In this document: positions 1 through 4,977 of the stretch, piece by piece
How the letters are laid out: each line of letters begins with the position of its first letter
How positions within the stretch are numbered: the stretch's first letter is position 1
Notes under the pieces: generated by a model
Seen by the model: the letters and a program-made list of their open reading frames with translations, nothing else
What the model was told of the DNA's origin: nothing
The model's database searches: none
Assembly (NCBI GenBank): GCA_964404825.1
Contig: CAYOLQ010000168.1
Location: 1 to 6,173, forward strand
DNA: 6,173 nucleotides
From: JACJXF01 sp964404825
Lineage (GTDB): Bacteria > Bacteroidota > Bacteroidia > Bacteroidales > GCA-2748055
Direction: 5' to 3'
Translations under genes and position numbers: made by a program

Positions 1-295
1 GTGGAAGAAATCCGTCAGGTGTGGGGTCAGTAACTCCATCGCACTCACCAAGAATAACCGCCTGGATCACCGTGAATCCCTGAGATGCACGTGTCTTCAG
101 GTAAATATCTGCTTCACCTGCATTTAAACGATGAAAGAGCTCCCAACCTGTATCAGCGAGCCAGAAGAATGGTTTTCCATCATCTGTAACGAGATAGCGG
201 CTATTTTCAGATATTTTAAGATACTGGCCGTTTACTATAATAACCGAGCATACAAGGAGGTGTACGAATGCTATTTTTTTAATCATGGATACCAT
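1..295 (-). CDS. GH140-like (DUF4038) secreted glycoside hydrolase, N-terminal part, cut by window edge
   Basis: I translated this partial gene from the minus strand; about 98 residues are visible and the rest lies beyond base 1. An N-terminal signal peptide (MIKKIAFVHLL..., hydrophobic to about residue 22, ending VNGQ) suggests export to the periplasm. There is no good lipobox, because the Cys is preceded by Val. The mature part reads LKISENSRYL, then GKPFFWLADTGWELFHRL, then GFTVIQAVILGE. This matches the start of the upstream gene's product almost block for block and is the usual beginning of the apiosidase-like TIM barrel. It starts 5 bases after the stop of the gene at 301-1767, so the two are probably co-transcribed. 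The start may instead be the ATG at 286, which gives MIKK. The catalytic residues lie outside the window. The family assignment is firm; the substrate (apiose-containing pectin in characterised GH140) is inference. Confidence 0.85.
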   Translation of the reverse strand, partial: MVSMIKKIAFVHLLVCSVIIVNGQYLKISENSRYLVTDDGKPFFWLADTGWELFHRLNAGEADIYLKTRASQGFTVIQAVILGECDGVTDPTPDGFLP

Positions 296-300
296 ATTTA

Positions 301-1767
301 TTATAAAACAGTCAAACCGGGAGCATCCCTAAAACTATCGGCATCCTCTAATACCAGAACCCAGTCATTTTTGAATCCTCCCGAAGGAGGAAAAAATTCT
401 TTTATCTCCTTATTTTCAAAACTACCAATAAGTGTTGTATTCCCATCACGCGGATTAAACCACCAAGCTTGTACTTCTGAAGCAGTAATATGGCTCATGT
501 CGATGCTTACAGTTTGACCAATAGCCAGATAAACAATTAGAAAGCTGCGATCATTGGCAATTGCAGCAACGATATAGGAACTGTCTTTTGGATTTTCCCC
601 CTGAATCAAAGTTTGATCAGGGATAATTTTGGTAAATGAGCGGGATTCAAACAATGACCTGAGATATCTAATATTCATTGCTCCCGGCCGATCCATTGAC
701 TCACGCCAGTCATACAGACAAGGGATGGCAATGCTACCCCCTTTTTTGAACATTTGCCAGATTGCATTATTTCCATAAGTATAACCACACGCCCCGGATA
801 ACAGATTCCAATATGCATGAATCCGGATATCATAATCTGTAAAAAAGCCTTTATCAAAGTATGATTTGTCGCTTATCAGCAGATTCGAATCCAGAACCTC
901 CCTGGTAACCCTTAATGAATCTGACCAGTTGCAATATTCCCAGAATTTTACCGGGATATCTTCATAGGCAGGTTCACCGTCAACACATGGTTTTGCAGGT
1001 TGCAGTGAATAGTCATGTTGCGCATATTCATAAACATTATTAAATCTGGCTCCATGGCCACTCTGGTAAAGATTAAAATCTAACCACTCCTCACCATGAA
1101 ACCACTCACTGGATGATTTATTCCCCCTTGGATGCATGGTAATCAGATGTTTTCCGGAGTCTCCTGCCCGAAGACCTTCAGCCATCGTTTTCCATATCTG
1201 AAAAACTGAATCATTGCTAACATTCCGGTCACCGCCAAGAATCCAGATAACAGGTTTATCTTTGTAACGTTTGCCAAGAAATTCTCCATAGATCCTTGCA
1301 TTTTCAGGATTAAAAATGACACCTTCTCCACCATGTTCATCTGTAACCTTATCTCCCCAGGTGGGCAACATTCCTATAAAGAGACCAAGTTCTTCCGCTT
1401 TAGAAACAATAAAATCGACGTGTTCAAAATACTTTTCATTTGGTTTGGTCGGATCCTGATCAATCAGAGGGATTTCGCCATATGCATTGGGGACTTTTAA
1501 TCCACCCATTTCTGCTAAAACAACTGCCTGGATAACTGAAAATCCCTTTTCTGAGCGGTTAGTCAGATATTCGGTAGCCTCTTCCCTGTTCAGTTTGTGA
1601 AATAATTCCCAGGCTGTGCAACCCAAATAAAGAAATGGTTCCCCATTTGTGTATTCAAGAAACCTCCCGTTTTCACTTACTTTTAATAACCTGCTTTTGG
1701 TTGTTTCTGTCTTATTGCAAGCTATGACAAAAAATGATGCCAACAATAAAATACTGATTTTCTTCAT
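301..1767 (-). CDS. GH140-like (DUF4038) lipoprotein, apiosidase-like glycoside hydrolase
   Basis: This 488-residue protein is probably an exported glycan-degrading lipoprotein. The signal peptide ends in the lipobox VIAC with Cys17 as the lipidated residue. The next residues (NKTE) are only weakly acidic, so display on the outer face is uncertain. Residues 28-385 form the apiosidase-like (beta/alpha)8 barrel: LKVSENGRFL, TAWELFHKLN (51-60), GFSVIQAVVLAE (75-86), VIWILGGDRN (173-182) and DGEPAYED (263-270). D180 and E265 are the likely acid/base and nucleophile by analogy with GH140. Residues of about 395-475 form the small C-terminal beta domain often annotated as a putative collagen-binding domain (WWFNPRDG, FFPPSGG, DWVLVLED). 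Characterised GH140 enzymes release apiose-linked side chains from rhamnogalacturonan II; the substrate here is inferred. Cys50 replaces the Asp normally seen in the family's LGDTAW motif. A paralogue follows 5 bases downstream. No clear promoter or Shine-Dalgarno sequence was found. Confidence 0.92.
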   Translation of the reverse strand: MKKISILLLASFFVIACNKTETTKSRLLKVSENGRFLEYTNGEPFLYLGCTAWELFHKLNREEATEYLTNRSEKGFSVIQAVVLAEMGGLKVPNAYGEIPLIDQDPTKPNEKYFEHVDFIVSKAEELGLFIGMLPTWGDKVTDEHGGEGVIFNPENARIYGEFLGKRYKDKPVIWILGGDRNVSNDSVFQIWKTMAEGLRAGDSGKHLITMHPRGNKSSSEWFHGEEWLDFNLYQSGHGARFNNVYEYAQHDYSLQPAKPCVDGEPAYEDIPVKFWEYCNWSDSLRVTREVLDSNLLISDKSYFDKGFFTDYDIRIHAYWNLLSGACGYTYGNNAIWQMFKKGGSIAIPCLYDWRESMDRPGAMNIRYLRSLFESRSFTKIIPDQTLIQGENPKDSSYIVAAIANDRSFLIVYLAIGQTVSIDMSHITASEVQAWWFNPRDGNTTLIGSFENKEIKEFFPPSGGFKNDWVLVLEDADSFRDAPGLTVL

Positions 1768-2069
1768 GTTAGATTTAACTTCTTAATTTATTTTTAGATT
1801 ATTTCATTTCCGTTTAATTTCCTTTGCAAAGAAATATTAGGTCCATTTTAACTCAAAAAATTAAGCTTATGCATACTTTAACCAGAGAACTAATAAACTG
1901 GAGTTAAAATACAAAATCTTTGTTTTTCCGGTGCGTATCCTTAATAACTTTTAAAAATTCTTTATTTAAGATGTTTTTTCCAGCCAACCACAATTCAGGC
2001 TTTTGAAGTGCAGTAAATGTCTTGTGGTAGAGTTATGAATGAAAATGCGAATCTGTCAAAAGAAGAAAG
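1768..2069. other. 302-bp intergenic region between the GH140-like and SRAP genes
   Basis: This AT-rich stretch lies upstream of the GH140-like gene and downstream of the SRAP gene, both on the minus strand. I found no convincing gene in it. I looked for the Bacteroidota promoter pattern (TTTG, about 20 bases, TAnnTTTG) on the minus strand and found no full match. The one structured element is the inverted repeat at 1845-1910. A 20-codon frame on the plus strand at 2035-2097 was rejected as a gene. Confidence 0.6.
1845..1910. repeat. 10-bp inverted repeat with an alternative overlapping hairpin
   Basis: ATTTTAACTC at 1845-1854 is perfectly complemented by GAGTTAAAAT at 1901-1910, with a 46-base spacer. 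A second pairing uses the same right arm: TTTAACCAG at 1877-1885 with CTGGAGTTAAA at 1898-1908, 9 pairs with a 2-base bulge and a 12-base loop. The two folds exclude each other. On the minus strand this would sit roughly 80-145 bases before the GH140-like start codon, so a leader-RNA role is possible but unproven. Confidence 0.45.
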
Positions 2070-2795
2070 TCAGAATAAGCCAGGACTCTCATTATAATCA
2101 ACCTTATTTATCAGGGAAGGGTCATAAATATCAGGATTTTTTAAAGCTATCTTGCGGGATACTGTATGTGCTTCCAAAAGTTCTTCAGGGAAAGGTATAA
2201 GCAATTCATTCAGGGTTTCCTTAGAGCTGGAAGGGTCAATCCAGCTTTCTTCTTTGCTTTCCGGAAGTATTATCGGCATTCGTTTTTTCAGATTATGAAT
2301 TTTTTCCATCAGTGGATTTGCAGCAGTAGTAAGGATAGAGAAAGATCTTATAATTTCTCCGGTTTCAGGGTTTACCCAGGTATCGTGTATGCCTGCAAAA
2401 GAAAAAATTTCATTGTCTTTTCGTTTTATATAGTAAGGGATTTTCATTTCCGGGGTCGTTTGATACTCATAAAAACCATGAGCGGTAACCAGGCAACGCC
2501 CTGATTGGATTGCCTTTCTGAAACTTGGTTTCACCCATGCAGTTTCGGATCGGGCATTGGCTGTTACATACCTGCTTTTCTCAGCCTCTGCCTCATTCCT
2601 GGTCCAGAATGGAATGAGTCCCCAATGAAACAACTGCACCTCTTCCCTTCTGTCTCCTGTAATTACAGGCATAAGGGGTTTATTGAAAGCGGAGTGAAAA
2701 AAAGCTGGGGTATATCTGGGATCTTCGGGAAATTTTACCTTAAACCGTTTTTCGAGTTCCTTACGCTGTATATTATGTTCAACGAAATAGCACAT
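2070..2795 (-). CDS. SRAP-family (HMCES/YedK-like) SOS response-associated protein
   Basis: This 241-residue protein belongs to the SRAP family, which shields abasic sites in single-stranded DNA by forming a thiazolidine crosslink through an N-terminal cysteine. The start is fixed because Cys2 follows the initiator Met directly (MCYFVEHN), and Met removal is needed to expose it. Other family landmarks are FHWGLIPFW (56-64), VTANARSET (77-85) with Asn80, VTAHGFYEYQ (103-112) with Glu110, and EKIHNLKKRMPIIL (164-177) with His167. These correspond to the Asn, Glu and His active-site residues of E. coli YedK. The HNLKKRMP spacing is two to three residues longer than the HxRMP of YedK; I recall this form from Bacteroidota. 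The length is normal and no key residue is missing. It is divergent from the LON-domain gene with a 105-bp gap. The GH140-like genes lie downstream on the same strand but 302 bp away, so they are probably a separate unit. Confidence 0.95.
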   Translation of the reverse strand: MCYFVEHNIQRKELEKRFKVKFPEDPRYTPAFFHSAFNKPLMPVITGDRREEVQLFHWGLIPFWTRNEAEAEKSRYVTANARSETAWVKPSFRKAIQSGRCLVTAHGFYEYQTTPEMKIPYYIKRKDNEIFSFAGIHDTWVNPETGEIIRSFSILTTAANPLMEKIHNLKKRMPIILPESKEESWIDPSSSKETLNELLIPFPEELLEAHTVSRKIALKNPDIYDPSLINKVDYNESPGLF

Positions 2796-2900
2796 TCTTT
2801 AAATGTTTTTATAATTAAGAAAAATGATAATAATCGAAATAAACATTTAACAGATTCAATTGTTTCTAATTTAAGTTTAAGAACAGCAATTTACAAATTA
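2796..2900. promoter_or_regulatory. divergent intergenic region between SRAP and LON-domain genes
   Basis: This 105-bp AT-rich spacer must hold the promoters of both divergent genes, unless SRAP is read from elsewhere. Only imperfect -7 boxes are visible. TAAGTTTA at 2872-2879 on the plus strand and TTAATTTG (minus strand, 2901-2894) each differ from TAnnTTTG at one position, and neither has a properly spaced TTTG upstream. I therefore assign no specific promoter. Confidence 0.3.
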
Positions 2901-3503
2901 ATGAGTTCGAGCGAAAAAATCCTGCCTTATTTTCCTTTAAATATCAGTCTCTTGCCTGGTGAGGATCTTCCTTTACGGATATTTGAACCAAGATACAAGC
3001 AGCTGATAAATGAGTGTCAGGAAAAAGGCGTCAGTTTTGGGATTCCATATGTAAAGGATTTAAAAATGCAAAATTTTGGTGCAGAATGCAAAGTGAAACA
3101 GGTAGTTGCTACAAATTCCAAAGGTGAAATGGTGATTGTGGCAGAAGGGCTGGCAATTTTTGAAGTTCTTAGTTTTCAGGATCCCATGCCTGAAAAACTT
3201 TATGGAGGAGGAAAAATAAAGTTGTTTGAACCTGACCAGGAGTTAAAGAATCCCGAATTATTAGGTTTGCTGATACATTATACAGACAGAATGGATCCTG
3301 ATTTCCTTAAAGATGTCAAAGGAAATGAAATCAGGGTCAACGATGTAGCCCGCGCACTAAACCTTTCTTCAGATGAAAAGCACCGATTTATAAGTCTGCA
3401 GTTGCAGGCCAAACAAGAGCAGTTTCTGATTGGTCAGCTTAAGTATCTTTATAAACTTAGGGAGCAGGAAAATTTGCTGAAGAACGACTACTTTCTTAAT
3501 TGA
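2901..3503 (+). CDS. LON peptidase substrate-binding domain protein (no ATPase or protease domain)
   Basis: This 200-residue protein consists of a LON N-terminal (substrate-binding) domain only. The diagnostic opening is PYFPLNISLLPGEDLPLRIF followed by EPRYKQLI (residues 9-36), then FGIPYV and the beta-rich core. The C-terminal part is a helical bundle (DEKHRFISLQLQAKQEQFL...LYKLREQENLL). It has no Walker motifs and no Ser-Lys protease dyad, so it cannot be a Lon protease. Stand-alone proteins of this type are widespread, but their role is not established; substrate or partner recognition is inferred from the domain. I chose the ATG at 2901 because it places the LON motif at the usual distance from the N-terminus. 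The open frame continues upstream to 2505, but that part lies over the SRAP gene and has no methionine between 2796 and 2901. It is divergent from SRAP and convergent with the XRE-S24 gene, 29 bases away. Confidence 0.9.
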   Translation: MSSSEKILPYFPLNISLLPGEDLPLRIFEPRYKQLINECQEKGVSFGIPYVKDLKMQNFGAECKVKQVVATNSKGEMVIVAEGLAIFEVLSFQDPMPEKLYGGGKIKLFEPDQELKNPELLGLLIHYTDRMDPDFLKDVKGNEIRVNDVARALNLSSDEKHRFISLQLQAKQEQFLIGQLKYLYKLREQENLLKNDYFLN

Positions 3504-3514
3504 GTAAAGTCGTT
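3483..3514. terminator. possible bidirectional hairpin between convergent genes
   Basis: AACGACT at 3483-3489 is complementary to AGTCGTT at 3508-3514, spanning the stop codon of the LON-domain gene. A weak inner stem (CTT/GAG) may extend it. It lies between two convergent genes, where a shared terminator is expected. The T-tract after the plus-strand stem is short and interrupted (TTTCC), so efficient intrinsic termination is doubtful. Confidence 0.35.
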
Positions 3515-3532
3515 TCCGCCTGCAATCATAGC

Positions 3533-4342
3533 TCATACCCCGTTCATCCCCACTCTGTTTTTAAGAGTTTCCATATCATGTTTCAGGCTTGCCACAGTTC
3601 GGATCAGATCTTCTTTGGGAAGAACAGGTTCAGGAATTTCGGCGCTGATATAATGGATAAACTTCCACACTTCACGGATATCATGCACATGCACCTTAAA
3701 GGGCTGGTAAATGGTATTCAGGGAATATAAAGTAAGAAACCCGTCATCCTGAATATGATTATCCGCGATTTTAAAAACAATTCCTTCATTCATTGTCAGA
3801 ATTACGTATGCATCACCGCTAAGAATGTTATTCCAGTCCTGTACAAACTCCCCCGTAACCCATGATTTATCAGGTATTGGTAACATTGAGTCGCCGTTGA
3901 GCTGGAATGTCCGGTACTTTTTACTATCGGAGAGGAAAGGCAGGCGAAAAACGGGAAGTTCGGAAATATATTCCGGATCGGCGAATCCATTGGTATAACC
4001 GGCTTTTGCTTTTTCCGGAACCAGTTCAATATTTTCTTCATTGCCGGGAGTAACAGTAGTAGCGAGAATCCGTATGGTTTTACCGCTTATATATACATCC
4101 TGACCATTTTCCAGTTGGTATAGCTGATTCCCGGTAAGTCTGGAAAGGTCTACTTTAATAAGCGTGTCGATTGCTATGCGGAAATAGGCAGAGAATTTCA
4201 TGAGTTCTTCAATGCCAGGCTGAGCTACATTGCTTTCATAACCGCCAAGTGTGGGTCGTTTCATGCCAAGGGCATTTGCAAGATCGTCCTGGGTTTTGCC
4301 CCTGCGTTTGCGGAGGAGTTTGAGGTTGGTGCTGAAGTGCAT
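3533..4342 (-). CDS. XRE-family HTH + S24 peptidase-like repressor (LexA/CI-like, self-cleaving type)
   Basis: This 269-residue protein is probably a DNA-damage-responsive repressor. Residues 5-62 form an XRE-type helix-turn-helix (LKLLRKRRGKTQDDLANALG, MKRPTLGGYE). A linker leads to the presumed cleavage region KAKAGYTNGF, with Ala114-Gly115. The S24 domain follows, with LNGDSMLP (Ser152) and GIVFKI (Lys191). The spacings Ala-Gly to Ser (about 38) and Ser to Lys (39) are close to those of E. coli LexA, so the self-cleavage machinery looks intact. The C-terminal tail (KEDLIRTVASLKHDMETLKN) is predicted helical or coiled-coil, which would suit oligomerisation. It is not a classical LexA, because the DNA-binding domain is XRE rather than winged helix. 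The four-helix-bundle gene lies 60 bp upstream on the same strand, and the gap is filled by a heptamer array ending 6 bp before this ATG. Cleavage is inferred from conserved residues; its DNA target is unknown (see 4794-4831). Confidence 0.92.
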   Translation of the reverse strand: MHFSTNLKLLRKRRGKTQDDLANALGMKRPTLGGYESNVAQPGIEELMKFSAYFRIAIDTLIKVDLSRLTGNQLYQLENGQDVYISGKTIRILATTVTPGNEENIELVPEKAKAGYTNGFADPEYISELPVFRLPFLSDSKKYRTFQLNGDSMLPIPDKSWVTGEFVQDWNNILSGDAYVILTMNEGIVFKIADNHIQDDGFLTLYSLNTIYQPFKVHVHDIREVWKFIHYISAEIPEPVLPKEDLIRTVASLKHDMETLKNRVGMNGV

Positions 4343-4348
4343 AGTAAA

Positions 4349-4373
4349 TTTAGAATTTAGAAGGTAGAATTTA
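4349..4373 (+). repeat. 25-bp inverted repeat, left copy (pairs with 4953-4977)
   Basis: Bases 4349-4373 are the exact reverse complement of 4953-4977; the match breaks on both sides. The pair bounds a 629-bp segment containing the four-helix-bundle gene and its promoter. The outer end is 6 bp from the repressor ATG. I see no target-site duplication in the flanks. Confidence 0.85.
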
Positions 4374-4410
4374 GAATTAAATTTAGAAGGTAGAATTTAG
4401 AATTAAATTC
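4349..4410 (+). repeat. heptanucleotide array A (GAATTTA/GAAGGTA), with a perfect 26-bp tandem duplication
   Basis: This array fills the gap between the repressor start (4342) and the four-helix-bundle gene. It is built from heptamers GAATTTA and GAAGGTA, with a longer variant GAATTAAATTTA. Bases 4356-4381 and 4382-4407 are identical 26-bp copies placed head to tail. The stop codon of the four-helix-bundle gene (4403-4405) lies inside the second copy. In the direction of the repressor gene it reads ...CTACCTTCTAAATTCTAAA, just before TTTACT-ATG. Confidence 0.9.
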
Positions 4411-4765
4411 TTGGGTTTCGGTAGGAATTTATTGTTTTCAAGCTGCTTACAAAAATTGCAGTAAGTTCATTTGCTTCATTTAATACAGGAAGTAGTATTT
4501 CGCTATTAATCCATGATTTCTCCTGAATTAATTCAACCCAATAATAAACTTCATCTGCTTCTTCAAGTACAATATTCATTTTTGAGATAAATTCTTTATC
4601 ACTTCTTGCTCGGCAAACAGCCCGATAGTTTGCCCCCACCGATGTACCACTTTTTACTAATTGATTTGCAATTACCCGACCAGATATAGTATTTGGTAAC
4701 TGTTCAACCATGTTGATTACTAAGAGGGAAAACTTTTTTGTCCTTTCTTTCAAATCATTTTTCAT
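4403..4765 (-). CDS. four-helix-bundle protein, S23/IVS (TIGR02436) family
   Basis: This 120-residue all-helical protein has the family's conserved core: GRVIANQLVKSGTSVGANYR (29-48), then ARSDKEFISKMNIVLEEADE and VYYWVELI. Its length is typical. The family was first found encoded in intervening sequences of 23S rRNA genes, but most copies, like this one, are stand-alone. The Avd accessory protein of diversity-generating retroelements belongs to the same fold family, but no reverse transcriptase or template repeat is present here. The molecular function is unknown; nucleic-acid binding is a common suggestion. The gene is AT-rich: the 60 bases at 4501-4560 are about 32% G+C by count. It lies between the divergent repressor and dinB genes inside the 25-bp inverted repeats, and its stop codon lies in heptamer array A. 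The promoter at 4831-4862 reads into it, and the repressor gene 60 bp downstream may share the transcript. Confidence 0.92.
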   Translation of the reverse strand: MKNDLKERTKKFSLLVINMVEQLPNTISGRVIANQLVKSGTSVGANYRAVCRARSDKEFISKMNIVLEEADEVYYWVELIQEKSWINSEILLPVLNEANELTAIFVSSLKTINSYRNPRI

Positions 4766-4793
4766 GACATTTTTTTGTTGGTATATTAAAAAT

Positions 4794-4831
4794 GATTAAA
4801 TTATAATCGAATATATGATTAAAATCTAATC
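4794..4831. promoter_or_regulatory. candidate operator: two GATTA-N5-TAATC palindromes 23 bp apart
   Basis: The sites at 4794-4808 and 4817-4831 both fit GATTAAAWTMTAATC and agree at 13 of 15 positions. Similarity continues outward (AT before, CRAAT after), giving 18 of 21 identical bases with a 23-bp period. Each is a dyad with perfect 5-bp arms, the shape expected for a dimeric repressor. The second overlaps the expected transcription start and the last base of the -7 box of the adjacent promoter, so binding should repress it. The LexA-like protein encoded at 3533-4342 is the natural candidate regulator, but that is inference. Confidence 0.6.
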
Positions 4832-4862
4832 AAATTTAAAACAAGAAAAATTAAAAACCAAA
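4831..4862 (-). promoter_or_regulatory. Bacteroidota-type promoter reading to the four-helix-bundle and repressor genes
   Basis: On the minus strand, TTTG (4862-4859) is followed after 20 bases by TAAATTTG (4838-4831). This matches the Bacteroidota -33 TTTG / -7 TAnnTTTG consensus exactly. Transcription should begin near 4824, leaving a leader of about 60 bases before the ATG at 4765. Confidence 0.6.
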
Positions 4863-4877
4863 TCTTTCGTGAGAAAA

Positions 4878-4977
4878 TTTAGAATTTAGAATTTAGAAGG
4901 TAGAATTAGAATCTGCAAAACCAATTCTAAATTCTAAATCTACCTTCTACCTTAAATTCTACCTTCTAAATTCTAAA
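4878..4977. repeat. heptanucleotide array B, folded as a long inverted repeat directly before dinB
   Basis: The left arm (4878-4912) carries plus-orientation units TTTAGAA/GAAGGTA. The right arm (4923-4977) carries the same units in reverse orientation (TTCTAAA/TACCTTC). Bases 4885-4907 and 4955-4977 are perfect 23-bp inverted repeats with a 47-base spacer. A short inner stem, TTAGAAT (4906-4912) with ATTCTAA (4924-4930), is also possible. The right arm ends at the base before the dinB ATG. Confidence 0.88.
4953..4977 (-). repeat. 25-bp inverted repeat, right copy (pairs with 4349-4373)
   Basis: This is the exact reverse complement of 4349-4373. It abuts the dinB ATG at 4978 with no gap, so the last bases before the start codon (CTTCTAAATTCTAAA) are repeat sequence. 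No Shine-Dalgarno sequence is visible, which is usual in this phylum. Confidence 0.85.

Noticed and set aside
131..517. 128-codon plus-strand frame over the junction of the two GH140-like genes
   Set aside because: It is antisense to two well-supported coding regions and its translation shows no recognisable domain.
2035..2097. 20-codon plus-strand frame MNENANLSKEESQNKPGLSL
   Set aside because: Too short, overlaps the 3' end of SRAP on the other strand, and no ribosome-binding site or promoter is visible.
2505..2900. Upstream extension of the LON-domain reading frame
   Set aside because: It runs antisense over the SRAP gene, has no homology-like motifs, and no methionine between 2796 and 2901; the LON motif begins right after the ATG at 2901.
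4349..4410. Heptamer arrays as a CRISPR array
   Set aside because: The repeats are contiguous with no unique spacers of 25-40 bp, and no cas genes are present.
4403..4765. Four-helix-bundle protein as the Avd component of a diversity-generating retroelement
   Set aside because: The window has no reverse transcriptase, no template/variable repeat pair and no C-type-lectin target gene.
4403..4765. Intervening sequence inside a 23S rRNA gene
   Set aside because: The flanks are protein-coding genes and heptamer arrays, with no rRNA sequence recognisable on either side.
4766..4977. Plus-strand promoter for dinB
   Set aside because: No TAnnTTTG box with a properly spaced TTTG was found on the plus strand; the only full match in this region reads the other way.
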